Of a stretch of DNA of 64,000 bases, positions 52,955-63,039 are shown in pieces. The DNA lies in contig CAZQAU010000003.1 of NCBI GenBank assembly GCA_964591375.1, forward strand, positions 14,683 to 78,682, given 5' to 3'. This DNA is from CAYYYG01 sp964591375. GTDB taxonomy: Bacteria; Patescibacteriota; Microgenomatia; UBA1406; GWC2-37-13. The position numbers and the translations under genes are program-made. The stretch's first letter is position 1, and the number at the start of each line of letters is the position of its first letter. The notes beneath the pieces are model-generated. The model was not told the origin of the DNA. It ran no database searches and saw only the letters and a program-made list of their open reading frames with translations.

Positions 52955-53500
52955 TTATATACTATGAGCAAAATCCAAAACAGTTGCTACATCCTTGGTA
53001 TGTTTATCTACCATTTTTTGTATGTTAGTCATACAAGTTTTGAATGAGTTCGTTTTGTCTTCATCGTTTTTCATCAATGGTCTGCAGGTTTTTATCATGC
53101 ATTCTTTGTCTGGACCAAATGTCATGTATATTTCATCTTTGAAATGATCCATAACTACAGTCCATTTTTCATTTGGTAATGTAGTAGTTCCTTCTGAACG
53201 AATCCATTGTAACACAAAATTGTAAAAGTATTTTTCGCCATTAAAACATTTGTGTTTAACCAAATAATCGGTGACCACTGAGACTGCTTTGATCACATCA
53301 GTTGAATCTGAATCAAAACTAACTTCAACCGATTTATGTGTAGGATAATATTTTAAAGTGATATTTTTTATATCATCCGTGGCTGGTATACTGCAAACAA
53401 ACCAGCCTAAATATAATGGTTGAACATTTGGGATTTTTTCTTTGTCAAGGGTTTCAGAACAAAACAAAATTTTGCAGGTAACACCTGGATACAGTTCCAT
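52955..53500 (-). CDS. Small tandem gene A, paralogue of B
   Basis: A 181-residue protein. The ATG at 53500 is chosen because the protein then aligns with its neighbour (MELYPGVTCKILFC against MDVPSTITCNIAFT); a longer frame from 53566 would add 22 residues. It shares with gene B the segment FVLQWIRSEGTTTLP / FIVNWIRTVGDHQLT in the same position followed by a beta strand. No membrane segment or enzyme motif is present. It is part of a three-gene run of similar size on the same strand. Confidence 0.65.
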   Translation of the reverse strand: MELYPGVTCKILFCSETLDKEKIPNVQPLYLGWFVCSIPATDDIKNITLKYYPTHKSVEVSFDSDSTDVIKAVSVVTDYLVKHKCFNGEKYFYNFVLQWIRSEGTTTLPNEKWTVVMDHFKDEIYMTFGPDKECMIKTCRPLMKNDEDKTNSFKTCMTNIQKMVDKHTKDVATVLDFAHSI

Positions 53501-53596
53501 TCTTAGCAAAAACAAAGGAGTTGTAAAAAGGTGTGTTTTAAACAGGTTCATATATATGTTAACCATTATTTTTATTTTTTAATGATATCAAAATTT

Positions 53597-54163
53597 TCAA
53601 TATTCAAAGGGTTCTATTGGTTTTCGTTGCTTGATCAAATCATCTACTTCTTTTTTAAGATGGGACAAAAGTTCGCTATGATATTTTAAAAACGGAGTTG
53701 CAGGTAGTTTTTTAGTGTTTTTGGTAGTAGCATAATATCTTGGATTTTCAAAATTGACATTAATCAACTCTCTGGGTTTAATAGTCATTTTACATCCTTC
53801 CTCTTGAGTTAGCTGATGATCACCTACGGTTCTAATCCAATTGACAATAAATTTCCATTCCATAGTTGTATTTTTAATACAATTATGTAGAAAAAGAAAT
53901 CCTTTGAATTCTTTGAGAATCTCCAGCATATTCCGAACATTGCAATCATATGTGACTTCAAGTAGTTCCGTTGTCTTGAATGCTAGCAATGCATTTTCAA
54001 CATACATATTGTTTTCCAATATGGCGACTTTGTAAACATTGTCGTCATTGTTAGCAGTTCTGGCTATTTTGCACCCGGGGATCTTTTTAAGAAATTCTTC
54101 TGTAGAACATATTCCTTCTATGGTAAAGGCAATGTTACATGTGATGGTTGATGGAACGTCCAT
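53597..54163 (-). CDS. Small tandem gene B, paralogue of A
   Basis: A 188-residue protein from a clear ATG. It resembles gene A in length, in its N-terminal strand (TCNIAFTIEG), in the WIRTVG segment near residue 110, and in a C-terminal basic helix (LSHLKKEVDDLIKQRKP). Function unknown. The similarity is low enough that the duplication must be old. Confidence 0.7.
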   Translation of the reverse strand: MDVPSTITCNIAFTIEGICSTEEFLKKIPGCKIARTANNDDNVYKVAILENNMYVENALLAFKTTELLEVTYDCNVRNMLEILKEFKGFLFLHNCIKNTTMEWKFIVNWIRTVGDHQLTQEEGCKMTIKPRELINVNFENPRYYATTKNTKKLPATPFLKYHSELLSHLKKEVDDLIKQRKPIEPFEY

Positions 54164-54261
54164 ATTTTTATTTTTTTGCGTGATAAAATAACAATTTGGT
54201 TCAATGGTAATACAAAAAAACTATATTTACATTAATCTTCTTTTGTGGATTATTGTGACAT

Positions 54262-54846
54262 TCAAAAAGGGACTTTTTTTGAGTTTTGTATCATAAAATC
54301 ACTGAAATCGCTTGGTTTATATACATCAGCTTTCATTTTTGTAGTGAATTCATTAATAAGTGGCCTTACATTATCAACCAAGGTTTTATGTGTTGCAATA
54401 ATGTCATCAATAAACAATTTGTTAAATGCATTGTAATAAGTTGTTAATTGGCAAGTGTTATTGGAGTGAAATATAATATCAATTTCCTGTGAATAAAATC
54501 GATTGTAATGTATCCCAATACTATGTGTTGCATGTAATGTAATTCGCGATGGACAATATAATGTGATTTGTTCATTGTCATCAATACACCCAATTTCTTT
54601 AAAAAATTGTTCGCAAAGGGTTTGCATCTTTGGAATTGTTTCGTAATCTGTTTCGTACACCAGATAAAACAATGCCCCTTTGTCTGGTATATGAAATCTA
54701 ACATGTTTTACATTCTCGTCTTGTAGTGGCAATTCTAAAACCTTAAGACAAAATACTTTATCATAATACGATTCTGGCAGTTTTTCCAAATCGGCTGTTT
54801 GGGGTAATTTAATATATTGAAAGCATTCAATATATTTGTCTTCCAT
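54262..54846 (-). CDS. Small tandem gene C
   Basis: A 194-residue protein from a clear ATG, the third of a run of similar-sized genes. It has a comparable order of strands and a C-terminal helix (LVDNVRPLINEFTTKM), but I cannot align it with genes A and B with confidence. Function unknown. Confidence 0.65.
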   Translation of the reverse strand: MEDKYIECFQYIKLPQTADLEKLPESYYDKVFCLKVLELPLQDENVKHVRFHIPDKGALFYLVYETDYETIPKMQTLCEQFFKEIGCIDDNEQITLYCPSRITLHATHSIGIHYNRFYSQEIDIIFHSNNTCQLTTYYNAFNKLFIDDIIATHKTLVDNVRPLINEFTTKMKADVYKPSDFSDFMIQNSKKVPF

Positions 54847-54923
54847 AAATGGTTATGATACAATTTGTGAAAAATAAAACAAACAAAAACAATATTATTT
54901 ATTTTTATAATAAACTTTTTCTC

Positions 54924-57164
54924 TTATTGCGATTGTACAATATCCCCAAAAGAAATATCAGATTGAGGACTATATGTCATTTCCTGAGGAAGATATTCTC
55001 TTTTTGAATGATATTTGGCACGGGCCATAATCTCAATCAAATGAAGCTGGCTGTCTTCTCCATACATGATTTCTGAATCAGTGACTTGTCTAATACCGTT
55101 CTGGAGATTGTTGTTCAATAAAGTTTCATCGGTTTTCCAATTTGGATCAATGATATCCCTCAATTGAGTTATAACATCATCTGTTACTTTGTAATTGTAT
55201 GAAATAAAGTCCTTGCTACCCACTCTTCTGGCAGCCAATTCAAAGTTCATGATTGCATACACATAAATTTGCCATTTAAAATAGTATGTCATATCATTAT
55301 CATTTGTCCACGACTGTGTTTTTGGATCGTATCCAAAAAACTCTGCTCCTTGTGTAGGATGTGTATTGTATTTCTTGACAATTTCGGTTAGACTTTCCGA
55401 ATCAACTCGTTTAGTTGCCTTTTCTAAAGAAGGAGGCTTATCTAAGAACCCTAGTGTGGTAAAGAACTGTACAAATCTAGGACCGTATTTTTGAGTTAAA
55501 GTCGGATTGCCTTTGATCATTAACAAAGTATAATCAAATGCGTTTTTAACATTCGAATACAATGCAAATTTGTTGTTTTGCCATTCAGGTATGATCAAGT
55601 TTCGTAATGCATTGTATACTATTTTAGGAGGCTTGTAATTAGCATCTATTACCGTTCTGTAATAAATAATTGCAAATGCATATCTGCCCCATTTCTCGTA
55701 TTCTTTGTCATCAATAAACAACTCCAAAAAGATGTTATTTATTTCGTCACTATATGTTAAATATATGGCATTAATAGGCTCCAGGTCTTTGATAGCTATT
55801 TCTTCAATCAATTCTGTTTTTTCTTCTGTGACAGATTCGGTTTCTTGCAGTATTGTCAAATCGAATGACACTGGTTCTTTTCCAGGAATCTCCTCCACTT
55901 CATTCAATCGCAGCTTTTTGGAATTGATATCAAATTTAGGAGATATTTCTTGGTCTATAAGAATCACTTCTTCTCCTCGCTTAGTTTTGACTGGGGTAAA
56001 TACAAACACAGTATCTTCTTTTTCTTTTTTAGGTTCCTCTATTCTCACAGGAGTCACAGGGTCGATATCTATATGAGAAAGCTTTAATTTAAGACTGCGT
56101 ATCACGTTTTCCAACCTTGGTGCAAAAACCTCTTTTTCCTGTGTTCCGTTAGGTACATTTGATAATGTTTCGGCAATGTATTTTAATGCTAAATCTATTT
56201 CATTTTCAAGCACGGCCGAATTGACCTTCCATATAGGACTTATTTTGCTCCTGATTTGACTTGTTAGTTCCATTATGGTTTGCCTTGAAGGATTATAAGG
56301 CTCGTCGTTGTATGAATTGTAGATATAGGCAAATGCCAGTGCAGCTGCATAAACACCCCATTTTTTGTATATTTCGGGTGTTTCAAACAAAGGAAACATA
56401 TGTGTATTAAACAAACGATTGTATTTTTCAGATAATACATCTATGTTGTTAATGTCAACATCTTTCATCACCATCACTTCAGGTTCTTTTTCTGAATACT
56501 TTAATGATTGTATTGTTTCAACTACATAGTCTGTATGGATTTCTACCAAGTTTAGTTTTTTGTAGTTGTCTGGGTTGAATTTTGGATTCAATGGAAATAC
56601 CACGGCAAACCCTTTGATTGTGTAATTTTGTAATTTGTATACTAATTTGTCGATTTCCTTATTGAATTCTTCACTTGTATAATGAACGTCTTCTTTAGGC
56701 TTGTCTGCAATACCAGGAAGCTCTGTTGCAAGTATTTCGCGCAGCAATAAACGATGATATGGGATAAGATACTGGTGTTCTTTATCATACACATCATAAT
56801 ACCGCTGTTTTTTCTTTGGAGAAGGAACAGTGGCAGGATTGTGATAGAACGAGACTATGGCACACAATGTCAATACAAAGTCTTTTAGTAGTGCAAGAGC
56901 GCCTATATCAATTGAGACTTTTTCCAAAAGAGAAAAACAACTCGACTGATTGTACAATGCACGTTCCTTTTCAAAAAAATCGGTTACAAATTCCTTTTCA
57001 AAACTTCTATGGCGATGTTTGATAGCTGCATTTTCTAGTTCGTCTGTTTTTGAAACATCAATTCCCCCGTGAAGTTGATTTTTGATGAAAATAAAAAATC
57101 TGGCAATATTCAATTGCTTTTCAGTGTTCATAGGCCATTGTCGAACGTTAGACCCCACAATCAT
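54924..57164 (-). CDS. Protein with three internal copies of an ~80-residue domain
   Basis: A 746-residue protein; the ATG at 57164 is preferred to the upstream TTG. Three related helical units are visible: about residues 255-335 (YKKWGVYAAALAFAYIYN ... ISPIWKVNSAVLENEI), 475-555 (YEKWGRYAFAIIYYRT ... IIPEWQNNKFALYSNV) and 605-690 (YYFKWQIYVYAIMNFE ... IIDPNWKTDETLLNNN). The shared pattern is a Trp-Gly/Tyr helix, then I-x-P-x-W, then an amphipathic helix. A flexible acidic, Pro-containing linker lies between units 1 and 2. No family is recognised; a structural or tegument role is possible. Confidence 0.75.
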   Translation of the reverse strand: MIVGSNVRQWPMNTEKQLNIARFFIFIKNQLHGGIDVSKTDELENAAIKHRHRSFEKEFVTDFFEKERALYNQSSCFSLLEKVSIDIGALALLKDFVLTLCAIVSFYHNPATVPSPKKKQRYYDVYDKEHQYLIPYHRLLLREILATELPGIADKPKEDVHYTSEEFNKEIDKLVYKLQNYTIKGFAVVFPLNPKFNPDNYKKLNLVEIHTDYVVETIQSLKYSEKEPEVMVMKDVDINNIDVLSEKYNRLFNTHMFPLFETPEIYKKWGVYAAALAFAYIYNSYNDEPYNPSRQTIMELTSQIRSKISPIWKVNSAVLENEIDLALKYIAETLSNVPNGTQEKEVFAPRLENVIRSLKLKLSHIDIDPVTPVRIEEPKKEKEDTVFVFTPVKTKRGEEVILIDQEISPKFDINSKKLRLNEVEEIPGKEPVSFDLTILQETESVTEEKTELIEEIAIKDLEPINAIYLTYSDEINNIFLELFIDDKEYEKWGRYAFAIIYYRTVIDANYKPPKIVYNALRNLIIPEWQNNKFALYSNVKNAFDYTLLMIKGNPTLTQKYGPRFVQFFTTLGFLDKPPSLEKATKRVDSESLTEIVKKYNTHPTQGAEFFGYDPKTQSWTNDNDMTYYFKWQIYVYAIMNFELAARRVGSKDFISYNYKVTDDVITQLRDIIDPNWKTDETLLNNNLQNGIRQVTDSEIMYGEDSQLHLIEIMARAKYHSKREYLPQEMTYSPQSDISFGDIVQSQ

Positions 57165-57290
57165 GTTTAGATTCGTCAATAATATTTTTTCAAAAAATTA
57201 AATCAATCTCTTTACAGTCTATATTGTCATTAAAGAAACATTGGATTATTTGACATTCTAAAAAATTTACAATTGATTGGCGTTGAATTT

Positions 57291-58124
57291 ATGAATCATA
57301 CCAAACATGACACAGACGGCCCTTGTAGAGAATGCATACGAGAAGTAATGAAAACTAAGAATCTAAAGCAATATGAAGTGGCCAAATTGGCAAACGTTTC
57401 TACTGGAGGGCTATCAGAGTACTTGAACAAAGTAAAACTGCACCCAAACAATCATAAAAAAATAAAAGACTGGCTTGACAAAGAAACTATTATAACCACT
57501 ACCAAACTTGCTCCTGTGGCCAGTGATCCACAACCAAAGCATAAACGAGTATTGTCGGACAGTATACAACACAATCTTCAGAGAGCATTTAGTGATTTGG
57601 ATTCCGAAACCATCGGGGAGTTTTCAACATCAAATGAATATGAAAATGATATATTCCGGTCACAAACTCCAGATTGTGCAAAAAACGAGCCAGTTACACC
57701 AAACTTTCTTATGTTGTATAAAAAATACGAGCCACATATTTCTTTGCTAACACTTCCACCCAATTACAAAGATATAAAGGAATATGGATTTGTTTATATT
57801 CTTACAGACAACGAAAAAAGAGTCAAGATTGGCATTACAAGAGATTTGACGGGCAGAACAAACAATTTGTTTTCTGGAAATCCAGACTTGAGAGTGGCAG
57901 GGTTTTATGCAAGCTGGTTTTATTTATATGCAGAAACATGTATCCACAAAATTTTATCGGATTTACAATACAAAAACAGAAGAAATATAGAAAACAATAT
58001 AGCTGATAGCTCATCAGCATTGTCTGGAGCAACAGAGTTTTTTAATACGGTGCCTAATGAGACACTGTTTCTTGTGGGGGCAGTGGTTGTTCATTTGGAA
58101 CAGTTGTATCAGTTGCAGAAATAG
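57291..58124 (+). CDS. HTH plus GIY-YIG-like (T5orf172/MUG113) protein
   Basis: A 277-residue protein; the ATG at 57291 is preferred to the TTG upstream. Residues about 14-62 form a helix-turn-helix of XRE/Cro type (LKQYEVAKLANVSTGGLSEY). Residues 65-150 are a linker. Residues about 165-250 match the T5orf172 version of the GIY-YIG nuclease fold (FVYILTDNEKRVKIGITRD followed by R near the next turn, and later helices). Such proteins are common in giant viruses and phages, sometimes as Bro-like regulators. The catalytic Glu is not clear. Its 3' end overlaps the MYND gene by 71 bases. Confidence 0.75.
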   Translation: MNHTKHDTDGPCRECIREVMKTKNLKQYEVAKLANVSTGGLSEYLNKVKLHPNNHKKIKDWLDKETIITTTKLAPVASDPQPKHKRVLSDSIQHNLQRAFSDLDSETIGEFSTSNEYENDIFRSQTPDCAKNEPVTPNFLMLYKKYEPHISLLTLPPNYKDIKEYGFVYILTDNEKRVKIGITRDLTGRTNNLFSGNPDLRVAGFYASWFYLYAETCIHKILSDLQYKNRRNIENNIADSSSALSGATEFFNTVPNETLFLVGAVVVHLEQLYQLQK

Positions 58125-58944
58125 GTTTGTCTGTTAATGGTAGTTTGAGAAGCTTTAAGAATTTAACTCTGTCCTCTCTGAACATATGATGTTGAAAATG
58201 TGCATCGGACATTAATTCGAAAATAAAATTGATCGTAATACTTCTTTCCAATAATTTGCTGTATGCAAACATTCCAAAAAACGACTCATTGATTGGATAT
58301 TTTTCTATTTCGTTTATCAGTCGTGTTGCTTCTTTTATGCAAAATGGCTTATGCAAGAAAACGTGTTTTTTTCTACATTGTTTGGAACAATATTTCACAG
58401 ATTTGCAATCAGTGCATTCAACCACAAAAGATAGTGGTCTGTTACAAACAAAACATTTTTCATCATGTATGTCACTAAAATTTGGCAGTAAATGAATCAT
58501 AAGCAATCGCTTAATGACATCCTGTTTCAAAGGGGATAAATGAGCATCAACAAAGTTGTCAAACGTTCCTGCCTTTGATGTTGCTAAAATAATTCCTTCG
58601 CAAATTGTTTGTTTGTATTTGCAGGTGTAAGCAATGTCCTTGAATCGTTTCAACGAAATGAACTTTGGCAATTTTGATTCCAAATCGATGTTATCCCGAC
58701 TTGCTAATTTAGTTATTTTGGCGTTAGCCTCTTCCTGAAATCGTTTGTACTTTTCATTGGAGGTTATGACATAAAAGTCCTTTGTTTTTGTGTTGTAAAA
58801 GAAATAGACATTGGTATTGGACGCAGATTCGGTTTTGTCTCTGTGGATACATTCCAAACGGCCTTTTCCACTGTCAGTACATCTCCACTTGTATTTCGAT
58901 GCTTGGCTAAAATACAGCACCTTCCACCACCATTCATTCTGCAT
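58054..58944 (-). CDS. MYND zinc-finger protein
   Basis: A 296-residue protein from a clear ATG. The MYND finger lies at about residues 163-200: CFVC ... CTDC ... YCSKQCRKKH ... HKPFC, with all seven Cys and the His in order. The N-terminal 160 residues are a separate domain with basic patches, and residues 205-280 are helical. MYND fingers bind short proline-rich peptides in transcriptional regulators and in SMYD methyltransferases, but no SET domain is present here. It is probably a modulator of host transcription or signalling. The C-terminus is Pro/Thr-rich and overlaps the neighbour's 3' end. Confidence 0.8.
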   Translation of the reverse strand: MQNEWWWKVLYFSQASKYKWRCTDSGKGRLECIHRDKTESASNTNVYFFYNTKTKDFYVITSNEKYKRFQEEANAKITKLASRDNIDLESKLPKFISLKRFKDIAYTCKYKQTICEGIILATSKAGTFDNFVDAHLSPLKQDVIKRLLMIHLLPNFSDIHDEKCFVCNRPLSFVVECTDCKSVKYCSKQCRKKHVFLHKPFCIKEATRLINEIEKYPINESFFGMFAYSKLLERSITINFIFELMSDAHFQHHMFREDRVKFLKLLKLPLTDKPISATDTTVPNEQPLPPQETVSH

Positions 58945-59151
58945 TGTTTTCCTGATTAGAAATTATGAGGTTTTGTATTGACGGGATTATTGTACAAAAT
59001 TTGGGTTAAAATAAATCTTATATTAATAATAATTATTTTCGCGTTTTACCAAAAAATTGCCTCTTTTTATTTTTCTTATTGTATTGTGCAAAACAATTAT
59101 TGAAACTACTAAAACCAAAACAAAAACAGGCCTTGTTAAAATAATTCCATA

Positions 59152-62100
59152 ATGCTTTTTGGTTTGATTTGTATAGTACTTGTTCCATATGCTTTGTGCA
59201 GTTCGGGAACGACGACCAGTTGCACAAATATGGCAGCAATACCTTGCTCTCCTCTAGGGCCCAGTGATAAAGCATCTACATATAGTATTCGACAAGTACT
59301 GACTGGATTGCAGTGCAGTGAGGACCTCAATGGAATAAACGAATGTTTAGTACAAGGAGGGAATGTTGCACAATTTGGTTCAACCACTCCATGTAACAAT
59401 CCAACTGGGACACCATTTAATGCAACAGATTTTAAAAACCTTTGCTCGAATGGAAATTTGCCCAATGCTATAGTATTTGATATTTATTTTAATAGAGGAT
59501 GTGATTTCGAAATTTCATTTAGTTCTGTTTCTGCTGATTCTACACAACAAGGATGTGATCCCGCCACTCCGTTTTGTTTTCCTACTGGAAACTGTCCTGG
59601 AACACAGGCTTGTTCTCTTCTTGATCCTGTAGTAAATATCACAGTAGAAGTTGAAGGCGTTCGATGGACAAGGCCTCTTGTATCTACTGGTTCTGATATT
59701 GTACAAATGCCATTTGAATATGTTGTATTATACCGAAATGCAATTTATGGAGGCGTTACAAATGGAGATGCCTATTGTTGCACAAAAGACACTCCTTTGA
59801 GTGATTACAATAAGGAAACAATGGGATGTTTCGATACTTGTTCTGCTACAATAGATAGTCTTAATTTACAGTGTTTATTTATTGACAGTGATACAGGAGA
59901 TTCTACTAGTCAACATGAATATTGTTGTCATAATAACAAGTATCCGCCATTATCACCGAATTTCCAAGCAACAGATCCTAGTCAAATAAGCTGTGGGAAA
60001 AATGACAACACCAATAACGAAATCGATGCTTTTTCATACGGATATTCAAAATCGTATACGATTTCTGAATTCATTGACAAACAATATTTGCAAGTGAATG
60101 GCACCGGGCCTAGTTCTACATGGGGTGCAGCCACTCCATGGGATTTTATATATAGATATGTGACCAATGCACAAACCACTCCGTCTTCTTCATTTCAGAC
60201 CCCAAATCCTACTGTTCAAATGGGATCAAGTCCCCCAGTTAATCAGGCCAGTGTTCCAGAGTATCAATATTACTTTCCAGGAATATCTTCGTTTGGTGGA
60301 AACATTCTTTCTTCGTTGATTAACAATCCTGGCAGTACTGCACAAACCCCTATTTTGAACGTATTCGAAAAGTTTTATACGTCTATGTTTAATTTGAATG
60401 ATTGTGATATTACAAGGCCTCCTCAATTAGTGCCTAATGATGAGAGTATGCCCAATGGATACTGGATGCCATTATGGCCTACTTATTATACTTCTCCTAC
60501 AGACTATGATTTATCTAGTACAACTAATATGCAATATACATTACAATGTGGATTTTGTGGTATGAATAGTAATGGTTGTGGCGGTACACGAAATAATCCA
60601 TTATCTTCTCCAAATTGTTCCCCCACATATACCACATCAAATACAGCTTATTCCGGTCTTGATTTTAGTTTGGCCGATATGACATGTTCTGTTGATAGTA
60701 CAATAACCGACAATCAAGTTACTTGTAGTGGCAAATGCTTTAATGGTGATTCGCCTTCCAGTAGTAACGCATGTAATAATAGCCCTGGACCAAGCACTGC
60801 TACATGTGACACTGCTTGTTGTGGTAATTCATGCCATAGTACAAGTATTCCTGGCCAAAATAGGCCTGGAGGATTTGCACAACGATTTTGGCTTCAAGGA
60901 ATGGCCCCCCAATGTTATTTTCTTCAAATAGGAGATTTAGACAACGCAAAACCCCAATTTGATATTAGAGTAACTATAAAACAAGCTTATTCTTCAGATG
61001 CATCGGTTATGCCTCAAGTAAGCAGTGTTTTGCTGCAAAACATAACTGTTTCAAACACTGCAGGAGGTTGTGGACAATTTGCTGCAGCAACAACAGGTTC
61101 CAATTATGATATGTATGTAGCAGTCAAGCCTATTACAAATCAAGGAGAAAATACGATTGCAGATCCTTTGGGCAGTGTCAATCCCGGTTATATAGGAGTT
61201 TGTACTTCTAATCCATGGAGTCCTTCTGCATGTGCATGGAATTCGTGCCAACCGCCTCTTGGCACCGATGTACAAAATTGCAAAGTAACAGAAAATTACG
61301 TACTTCCTACATATAATGTAAATCCATGGCTAGGTCAAACAAACGAGTTTTTGCCGCCAGACCAGGAAAAAGGGTGTATGTGTTGCATGCCAATACAACA
61401 GCCATTACAAAACGATAAATATAGAATGTGGTTTTACATGGGCATTGACGATTACAATCAATATGTATATGGTACAACAAATACTGGCGGTAATGCCGAA
61501 ATACCTGGATGTGGTGCAGGAGGATTCCAACCTTCAGAATTATGGGGTGTAAATGATGCTAAAATTACTCCGTCTTGGTCATACGGAAACGAAATATATT
61601 TACAAGCACAGATGTGCAGTGCTTGGGGTTATAGTGATAAATGTGCTACAAGCAAATATGCATATGGCTCAGCAGAAGAAGCGAATTTGCCTGGAGGATT
61701 TGCTGGCATGTGCAGACCGCCAGTTACTCCATTTAGTATCATGGCTGATATGGCTGCATATGAAGCACAGGTATATTACAATTCTGCAGAAGGTACAAAA
61801 ATGATAAATGCTTGTCCAGCAACAAATGGATTTGTAGGATTGCCTCCTTTTTATACACCTCAATCGCCAAATATGTGGGTATTTGAAACAGTTCCAAATG
61901 CAGGAGAGGCTTTTACGGGTACAACCCAATGCTATAGTGATTGTTCAGTTGCTAAACAACAAGGCAATACACCTCCTTTTCCAACACATATTGGGTATTT
62001 AAACGGAAATCCTGAACAAATAGGAGGCAATGCAGACCCGGCTGGACAGTCAGGAGCAACAAGTTCGTATGGAATTACTTTGTTTTTAGTTATAGGGAGT

Positions 62101-62889
62101 GGTTTTGCCAAAGCAGGTTCTCTTGTCCCTGGGCTTTTGAATGTGGTCCCAGGAAAAGACTTTACAACTCCATGTGTACTTACAAATCCTCAATCTCAAG
62201 AAAGAAAAGGCGTTCCTATGGGAAATGTCACTTTTGCTGCTCCTGTTGCAACAAGAACCCAGTTTTCATTTCCTCCAAATCCTATTACATATGTAGCAGG
62301 CACGCTTTTTACACAGGTTAATATTACTTGTTGTCCAGAAGATCCACAAACTTCAGGAACTTGTTTTGCTGGCAGTTTTGAAATTCCTACAAGTATAGAT
62401 TCATATGAAGTTTCATTTAATATTATATGTGATATTCCTTCTGGTATTGCCATTGATTGTGATACTGATGGATTGGGTAGTTATGCAGAAAGTGGAGTTA
62501 GTGGAAAACAGACTTTATTCACTTTACAAACCTGTAATACTCAAAACAAAAACAATCAAGCAAAATGCTCAAATCCTACAAGATTGCCTTCAGCCACGTC
62601 AACTCCTGCATCTAGTGCAACTACGCCTCCTTCTGGAGTTCCTCAAGTAACTCCTACTCCTGTTCCTACTCCCACTCAATCCTATCCTACACCTTTGTTT
62701 ACCCCAACTCCCATTCCAACTTCTGTGCCTGAGACACATACTGCTGCATTTTGGATTGGACTTTCTGGAACTATAGTGTTTTTATTAATATTGGTTTGTT
62801 TGTTTGGTTGTTGTGTGTGGCATTGTTGCAGATCCAAATCAGGATCCTCTACAACTCCAGATGCACAACAGTACAGTCCTGTTTCTTAA
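59152..62889 (+). CDS. Large cysteine-rich envelope glycoprotein, HAP2/GCS1-like fusogen candidate
   Basis: A 1245-residue type I membrane protein: signal peptide at residues 1-16 (MLFGLICIVLVPYALC), a Cys-rich ectodomain with more than 50 Cys, a Pro/Thr-rich mucin-like stalk (residues about 1150-1200), one TM helix (about 1203-1225) and a short tail with a membrane-proximal Cys run (CCVWHCC). Several local patterns recall the class II fusogen HAP2/GCS1: an early segment of paired Cys, a strand pair ending before CC (SQHEYCC), and FLQIGDLDNAKPQFDIRV in the position of the HAP2 domain that binds as igepq-F-I-V. These are only pattern matches. It would mediate attachment or fusion. Confidence 0.7.
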   Translation: MLFGLICIVLVPYALCSSGTTTSCTNMAAIPCSPLGPSDKASTYSIRQVLTGLQCSEDLNGINECLVQGGNVAQFGSTTPCNNPTGTPFNATDFKNLCSNGNLPNAIVFDIYFNRGCDFEISFSSVSADSTQQGCDPATPFCFPTGNCPGTQACSLLDPVVNITVEVEGVRWTRPLVSTGSDIVQMPFEYVVLYRNAIYGGVTNGDAYCCTKDTPLSDYNKETMGCFDTCSATIDSLNLQCLFIDSDTGDSTSQHEYCCHNNKYPPLSPNFQATDPSQISCGKNDNTNNEIDAFSYGYSKSYTISEFIDKQYLQVNGTGPSSTWGAATPWDFIYRYVTNAQTTPSSSFQTPNPTVQMGSSPPVNQASVPEYQYYFPGISSFGGNILSSLINNPGSTAQTPILNVFEKFYTSMFNLNDCDITRPPQLVPNDESMPNGYWMPLWPTYYTSPTDYDLSSTTNMQYTLQCGFCGMNSNGCGGTRNNPLSSPNCSPTYTTSNTAYSGLDFSLADMTCSVDSTITDNQVTCSGKCFNGDSPSSSNACNNSPGPSTATCDTACCGNSCHSTSIPGQNRPGGFAQRFWLQGMAPQCYFLQIGDLDNAKPQFDIRVTIKQAYSSDASVMPQVSSVLLQNITVSNTAGGCGQFAAATTGSNYDMYVAVKPITNQGENTIADPLGSVNPGYIGVCTSNPWSPSACAWNSCQPPLGTDVQNCKVTENYVLPTYNVNPWLGQTNEFLPPDQEKGCMCCMPIQQPLQNDKYRMWFYMGIDDYNQYVYGTTNTGGNAEIPGCGAGGFQPSELWGVNDAKITPSWSYGNEIYLQAQMCSAWGYSDKCATSKYAYGSAEEANLPGGFAGMCRPPVTPFSIMADMAAYEAQVYYNSAEGTKMINACPATNGFVGLPPFYTPQSPNMWVFETVPNAGEAFTGTTQCYSDCSVAKQQGNTPPFPTHIGYLNGNPEQIGGNADPAGQSGATSSYGITLFLVIGSGFAKAGSLVPGLLNVVPGKDFTTPCVLTNPQSQERKGVPMGNVTFAAPVATRTQFSFPPNPITYVAGTLFTQVNITCCPEDPQTSGTCFAGSFEIPTSIDSYEVSFNIICDIPSGIAIDCDTDGLGSYAESGVSGKQTLFTLQTCNTQNKNNQAKCSNPTRLPSATSTPASSATTPPSGVPQVTPTPVPTPTQSYPTPLFTPTPIPTSVPETHTAAFWIGLSGTIVFLLILVCLFGCCVWHCCRSKSGSSTTPDAQQYSPVS

Positions 62890-63039
62890 TGAATGTGTTT
62901 ATTATATATCAATTTACAATAAAACTATCATATATTACATAGTATATGCTTTGCTTGACCATTCTCCATTCAAATTTGCATAGGGCATACCTTTATACCT
63001 TGGATCATAGGGGGTATATCGACCCCCAAAAAACCCGTT

